A stretch of 24,401 nt of DNA from Tieghemiomyces parasiticus (Eukaryota; Kickxellomycota; Dimargaritomycetes; Dimargaritales; Dimargaritaceae), in contig JANBPT010000740.1 in NCBI GenBank assembly GCA_027575765.1, positions 1-24,401 of the forward strand. The letters are read 5' to 3'. This document shows positions 19,690-24,401 of this stretch, piece after piece. The notes beneath the pieces are model-generated. The model made no database searches, was not told the origin of the DNA, and saw only the letters and a list, made by a program, of their open reading frames with translations. A program made the position numbers and the translations under genes. Each line of letters starts with the position of its first letter. The stretch's first letter is position 1.

Positions 19690-21825
19690 TATAAACTCCT
19701 TCATGAAGGGTAAATTATGGCCCAACAAATAGGACCCTAGAGGCACTTTAGATTTGCTCTTCCCTCCTAGTGATGAGGCCACTCCCATTTTCATCATTTC
19801 TCTCATATTTGACCTGGATACCCATGATCGTAATACGTACATTGGTCATTCCGCTTCCCAGTCTCTTCGTTTTGTGGTACACCGGCTGCTACGAGTGGTA
19901 CCTGACTAACCTGTCATCGAGGACAGGGGAAGGGGTGAGCGGATAGGTGCCAACGGCCTGATCCGTAATAACCCTAGCGGGATCCAACGAGAATTAGGCC
20001 GATTATTAGGATAATCCGGAAGGAACCCATGACCATTACATGTGGGCGCGTAAGCACGTAAGCAAGGAGCAAAGGGGACGTCACGAGAGAAGAAAACTCA
20101 TTGAATTAGCGCAGGCGAGAGGAGAGCTGAGCGGGCATAGGGATAGGATGGCGAATCTGAGATCTACCAGGGGTCCAACTTCTCCATTGCTCACCATCTT
20201 ATCTCCCAGTTCCTCTGTTTGATTCTCGCAATCCACTCCAGACTGACCAGGAGGGGGCATTGGCGGAAAATCTTACCATAATAGTAAGTAGAAATTCGCT
20301 ATGTAGGTCTATGTTTCCCTGAAAGACGCCGGACTGGGCAGAGGGTGGGGTGGGGTGATGTATGTGTGCGTAGCTCTGCTGGATATGGCTGACGCGTAGC
20401 CATACACCTGTATAAACATACGCTGGCATTGGGTAAAACGGAATACAGGATTGATACCCGCTCAACCGACCACGATCATCCGCCATGGACTTTTCTGTAA
20501 ACTGCGACTGGCGTGATGCTGATCCTGGTCAAATATGGTCCTTCCAACAGCTACGGACGACTCAATTTCCCATACGGAATGCAGCCGCTTCTTATTGGTA
20601 AGTTGAAGCATATTTGAGCAACATGTGCCGTGGTGCCCAAAATCTAAAAATACCATGATTAACAGCGCACAGCCGATAACCGACAGCTCAGGATAGGCTG
20701 AAGTATGGCGGTGCTCTGAGTTCAACGGACGATGAGGGGGGGGCTATTGGAATATAGCAAAGGTCAGACTTTCTCTGTTAGGGCGATCCTTATCCAAGCG
20801 CGTTGGAATTCACCCTACTCTCCCTTCTTTCACTGTTGACTCAAGCCTATTCCTCGTGGGCTGATAATATTTTATCCTTCATGCTGATGACCGAGCGATG
20901 CTTTACAACGAGAAACAATTTTGGCTAGGCCGTTAGCCGACATGTCAGCCAAGAAAACTCCATGTAACTTGGGCTGCTGTATTATAAGGGGCGCAGTGAA
21001 CCGTGCTGTCGCGTCAATGGGTACCCGACACCTACCGGTGTAGCGTACACAATCATAACAATGAAGTTGTTCGGGGGACCCGTATTGTCTTTACGTGACA
21101 TAACAGTGTCATTGCGGAATACAGTCTCCAACAAACCCCCCCCACTATATCTGAGTATTGACGGGGCGTCATTGAAAATGGTACCAAAAATACTGCCTAT
21201 TGACCCCGTTCAGTGCGACCAGAGAGGTGGGGCTATGTCAGGGAAAGAAGGGATGGACTGGTGCCTTCCCTTCTACCGCTCCAGGCCAAGATCCTTGCCA
21301 ACCATCCATTGGCCCAGTAATTCTGGCAGTGGAGATTCGGAGGTTAATAGAAGGGGGGACTGGTGGATTAAGGCCTCGATGTGCAGGCCTATTGTCAAAT
21401 ACGATACCCAAGGGGAGTTACCAATCCCGATAGGGCCTTGAAAACCTGAAGGGGCCATTAATTCCGTATCAACCTCTCTAAAAAGGACGATCATTATTTG
21501 GTCATGTGTGGTTCGACAGCCGCAACCATGGATTCACCGATCTTTTCTCGCCGTATCCAGTAATTTGCCGTCAAGCAGGTAGGTATTATCGGCTGACCCA
21601 CCACCATTTTCGACACCCTGTAGGTGAACTAGTGGTTTGAGCCGGTGGGCCTCTAGACGTGTGTGCCTCATTATCGGAAAACAGGTGCACTATGGTGTGG
21701 CTAGGTATGAAGGTAGGGACGTTACCTTGCCTGGTGCCAGGACACCTTGAAATATATCCACAATCCGGCTGAATCCTGCGTAGATAAATAGACAGCTCAA
21801 CACCGCCACTTTCAGATCCTTCCTC

Positions 21826-21832
21826 TATATAG
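21826..21832 (+). promoter_or_regulatory. TATA box of the secreted peptide gene
   Basis: TATATAG lies 92 bases before the start codon at 21918. It is followed by a C/T-rich leader with no ATG. A CCAAT motif occurs at about 21850. A clear TATA box with a short leader is typical of strongly regulated or highly expressed fungal genes. Confidence 0.6.
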
Positions 21833-21917
21833 CTACCTCCACGAGTGTACCAATTGTTTCACTACTAAGCCACCGAACCGAACTATCTACTCAATCTCCT
21901 TCTCTAATTTCCCTACG

Positions 21918-22136
21918 ATGGTTTCCCTCCGCCTCGCCTTCGTCGTCTCCGCTTTGGCCACCGCCCTCATGGCCTCCGCTCTGCCCACCGACAATCATGT
22001 CCCGGCCCTCGCCAAGCGTGCGGTTCCCCCCAAGGCTGCCGCTGCTCTCTCTGTTCCTGCTACGGGTACTGGTCTCGGCGGTGGTAGTAGCGGCACTGGT
22101 GGCGGCATCGGTATGCGCTGGGGTGGCCGGTGGTAA
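21918..22136 (+). CDS. Small secreted Gly-rich cationic peptide precursor, 72 aa
   Basis: I recognise no family. Residues 1-21 form a typical signal peptide (basic R5, hydrophobic core LAFVVSALATALM, ASA cleavage site after 21). A short propeptide (22-34) ends in a Kex2-type Lys-Arg at 33-34. Cleavage would release a 38-residue peptide of Ala/Pro/Gly-rich sequence ending GIGMRWGGRW. The mature part has no cysteine or acidic residue, three basic residues (K39, R67, R71) and two tryptophans. Codon choice is strongly biased to C- and T-ending codons, unlike the flanking AT-rich spacer, which argues that it is real and well expressed. A TATA box, CT-rich leader and downstream AATAAA frame it. Possible roles include a pheromone-like signal, antimicrobial peptide, wall peptide or effector; none is shown. 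There is no C-terminal CaaX box, so it is not an a-factor-type lipopeptide. Confidence 0.75.
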   Translation: MVSLRLAFVVSALATALMASALPTDNHVPALAKRAVPPKAAAALSVPATGTGLGGGSSGTGGGIGMRWGGRW

Positions 22137-22381
22137 ACCATACCTGCTGAACCTGGATCTCAATTACGCGCGTTGCAGCCATTTTGATTCCAGATTCCAT
22201 TCGATCGTACTGCCTGCAATCTACCAGTGGCAGCTCCCAGATGCTTTGTAGTAGTTTTAGATTACCAGCGACTCTACATTATCCGGGCCATGATATTGGT
22301 GCAGTTGGTCCACTGCCCCTGTCTGCTGACAACTTATTAAATGAATAAGCACACGATGCTCATATACGACCAATAATACTT

Positions 22382-22387
22382 AATAAA
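22382..22387 (+). terminator. Polyadenylation signal candidate (AATAAA)
   Basis: A canonical AATAAA within an AT-rich, TAATAA-containing stretch about 246 bases after the peptide-gene stop codon. It is the best 3'-end candidate for that gene, though fungal signals are degenerate. Confidence 0.35.
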
Positions 22388-24401
22388 CCGTTCTTAATAA
22401 TCTGCATATACTGTTTCGACTGATGAAATCGCCCGTCTTCATTTTTCAACGGCAATGGGACATGGGTGTAGTGATCCACTAAAGCCAAGGCTGTCTTTCG
22501 GTACCACATGTGTCAGAAATATATTTTTATACCATTCTACGTCTGTATGGTAGGTATGGACCGCGGTAGTCGTTAGGGCAAATAAAAATGAGTAGTTAAC
22601 GGTAGATTTAATAGAATGATCCTTCCGGGTCTTGTATAGCCGAACCGGGTCATGAAGATGGTGTACGAGGGGAGTCTCGATTCGGTGAGGGTCGAGCCTG
22701 GTTGCGGTTGTGCGGGTGGTTTGTGTGGGAACTAATACGCGACATGACTTTGCAAGTAAATAAGGAATCAGTAGCAAAATTCGGCAAGTTGCTCTGTTAG
22801 TAGATATTACGGGGTAGTCAGTCGGCTTAAGGTTAGTGAAGGGGGAGACAAAGTGCAGCTAGCAGCATTCCAGTTAGGCGGACTTTGCCATCGATATCGA
22901 TCTGGAGTGTAAGGGGTGACTGGTGGTTTCCTTGGCCAGTGCATTTTGGCAGCCACAGTCTGAAAGGAGATTGTAATGTATAATCTAGCTTTTAGGACAA
23001 AGTCAACAGCAGTGTATTTGCAAAGCTAGGGTGAGAGACGTGTAAACTTATCACAGGCATGGCCTCAAGTGAATAATTTCTAAGAGGCTGAGCAATCTGG
23101 TAATTCATTCCTTCGACAAAGATACAGTGATCAGTTTGGTTATAATAATGAGATGCGGGGTATCCTAACCATTCAAATACCACTTGCTCTATTAATAGGA
23201 GTTTATGCATACCAATTGTCGACAGTTTAGACGGCTTACCGAGTCTCTTCTAACTCTCTATCGAAAGAGGCCCTAGAGTTTTTGAACTGGAGCCTGGCAG
23301 GCTTCCGTTTCCAGACCATCCATGGTTACTTCCAGTGTACCTATTTTGATACCATGGTGATGCTGCTTGGTAACCCATACTGACGGAAAGTTGTAAGGGA
23401 CCGGGTCGGAACCATAGTGAGGATTCGAAGTAGTTTGATTCTCTCCTCGTCAACGTACCCTCAAGTGGCTGTAACCCGATGCCTGGATGAAATCATCTAA
23501 TGTAGCGGCAGGCAGTGACAGTTTAGCCCTTCATATGCCGTCTCCTAGGCCTAAATAATGGGCCTCATTTCACACTCGATGTAGAGGTCGGCAGAGGTTT
23601 TGACATCAGGGGGCTTGACGCTCAAATTAAGCTTACCGTGTTTGGTATATATATATATATATATATGGGAATGATATGGCCCCAGCGGGCCTGAACTGGA
23701 ACCGAAACACCTATATGGTACCTTATCTGGCGTTTGGGGCTAGAAAATGGATCATTAGGGTATATCCAAGTCTCATCACCGGTGCTAATGGACTCCTGCA
23801 GGTATTCACTAGCCTCGCAGGAATTTATTCAGAAATTGTCGGAACAACGTACCCGCTAGTGGCGCTGGTCGCCGGTGAGGTTAGGGCGGACCCAGATGAT
23901 CAGATGACTTTATAATCACAAGTTTCTGCGCATCGTACTAATAGATGTATAAAGGGAATGATTTAGTTTGCCAATGCCGTTTGATGGACTACCTTGCCTA
24001 TGCTTATTATACATACACCAGCTCTTGAGCTTTCGGGTTTGAAATTACCGACATGGGAAATGATACAAGGGAAGTGGCTAACCATGTTTAAGCTGATAGG
24101 CACTGTTTTTAATATACTTGTGAAATTGGATCACTCTGGAAGACTAAATTAGTATCCGATAGGGAAATATGAAAATACGTTGACCGACAGGAAAATATAT
24201 AAGAAGGAATGCCCTGGAAAGGATGACTGCGGTTTCGCAATGATCAACAAATAATTACGTCATTGAGAACCTCCTGGGATAGAGGTCGCTAGATTTAACA
24301 ACAACGGTGACCATTAGAAAAGCAAGCTAGTCATTTTGGGACGGTTGCACGATAAGGGGCCGCCAAACCCAGCTTGGTGGTCAGTTCCGACAGCATGGAA
24401 C
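22388..24401. other. AT-richer intergenic spacer to the window edge
   Basis: About 2 kb with no supported gene, RNA or mobile element. Open frames of 67-112 codons on both strands look random. The 79-codon frame at 23676-23915 has some hydrophobic stretches but no codon bias or motif. The only clear repeat is the TA tract at 23646-23666. No truncated gene is visible at the right edge. Confidence 0.55.
23646..23666. repeat. (TA)10 dinucleotide tract
   Basis: Ten and a half uninterrupted TA units, the longest of the four TA/AT tracts in the window, in gene-free sequence. Confidence 0.9.

Larger units (their letters stand above)
18251..21820. other. Long gene-poor AT-richer spacer
   Basis: About 3.6 kb without a supported gene. 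The longest ATG frame is 126 codons (21061-21441), about what chance allows, and it has no recognisable motif or codon bias. I saw no terminal inverted repeats, transposase or reverse-transcriptase motifs and no RNA gene. Contents are limited to simple repeats (TAAAA repeat at 18966-18986, TA repeat at 19671-19689) and an 8-bp inverted repeat at 19450-19476. Confidence 0.55.

Noticed and set aside
21061..21441. 126-codon ATG frame with a TATA-like sequence upstream
   Set aside because: No codon bias or motif. A frame of this length is expected a few times by chance in the AT-rich part of the window. Expression data could revive it.
23676..23915. 79-codon frame with hydrophobic stretches after the TA repeat
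   Set aside because: Too short to stand out from chance, no signal peptide of the usual form, and codon usage like the spacer.

Overview
The window reads as nuclear DNA of a filamentous or early-diverging fungus. Three of its proteins belong to families typical of fungal nuclei: a Urb2/Npa2 ribosome-assembly factor, a Cti6-like PHD-finger protein, and an Opi1 phospholipid-gene repressor. Opi1 is fungus-specific. The genes have short spliceosomal introns with GTAAGT/GTAAGG donors and CTAAC/TACTAAT-like branch sites, and there is an intronless nuclear-type tRNA-Lys. Coding exons are GC-rich with many C-ending codons, while the spacers between genes are AT-richer and look unstructured. I infer a fungus with confidence; any phylum guess (for example Zoopagomycota) would be weak. 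All recognised genes are on the + strand.

Layout: 1-880 spacer and URB2 promoter; 881-7242 URB2 homolog (two exons, 2060 aa); 7243-8100 spacer; 8100-9595 pyrimidine-rich leader/promoter; 9596-11260 PHD-finger gene, whose first coding exon holds only ATGG (464 aa); 11261-11750 pyrimidine-rich 3' region with a long CT repeat; 11751-13034 empty spacer; 13035-13107 tRNA-Lys(UUU); 13119-13860 spacer with a G-quadruplex candidate and a dyad; 13860-15148 pyrimidine-rich leader/promoter; 15149-17769 OPI1 homolog (three exons, 635 aa); 17770-18250 pyrimidine-rich 3' region; 18250-21820 gene-poor AT-rich spacer; 21826-22387 a compact gene for a 72-aa secreted, Kex2-type, glycine-rich cationic peptide that I do not recognise; 22388-24401 empty spacer.

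How the genes relate: URB2 acts in nucleolar 60S assembly and has no evident link to its neighbours. Opi1 and Cti6 in yeast both act through the Sin3/Rpd3L histone deacetylase, so having an Opi1 homolog next to a Cti6-like gene is suggestive, but it could be coincidence. The most noteworthy points are the small secreted peptide gene, the long ATG-free pyrimidine-rich leaders before both regulatory genes (923 nt before OPI1), and a frame-preserving 114-nt cassette exon in OPI1 that encodes part of the conserved N-terminal domain.
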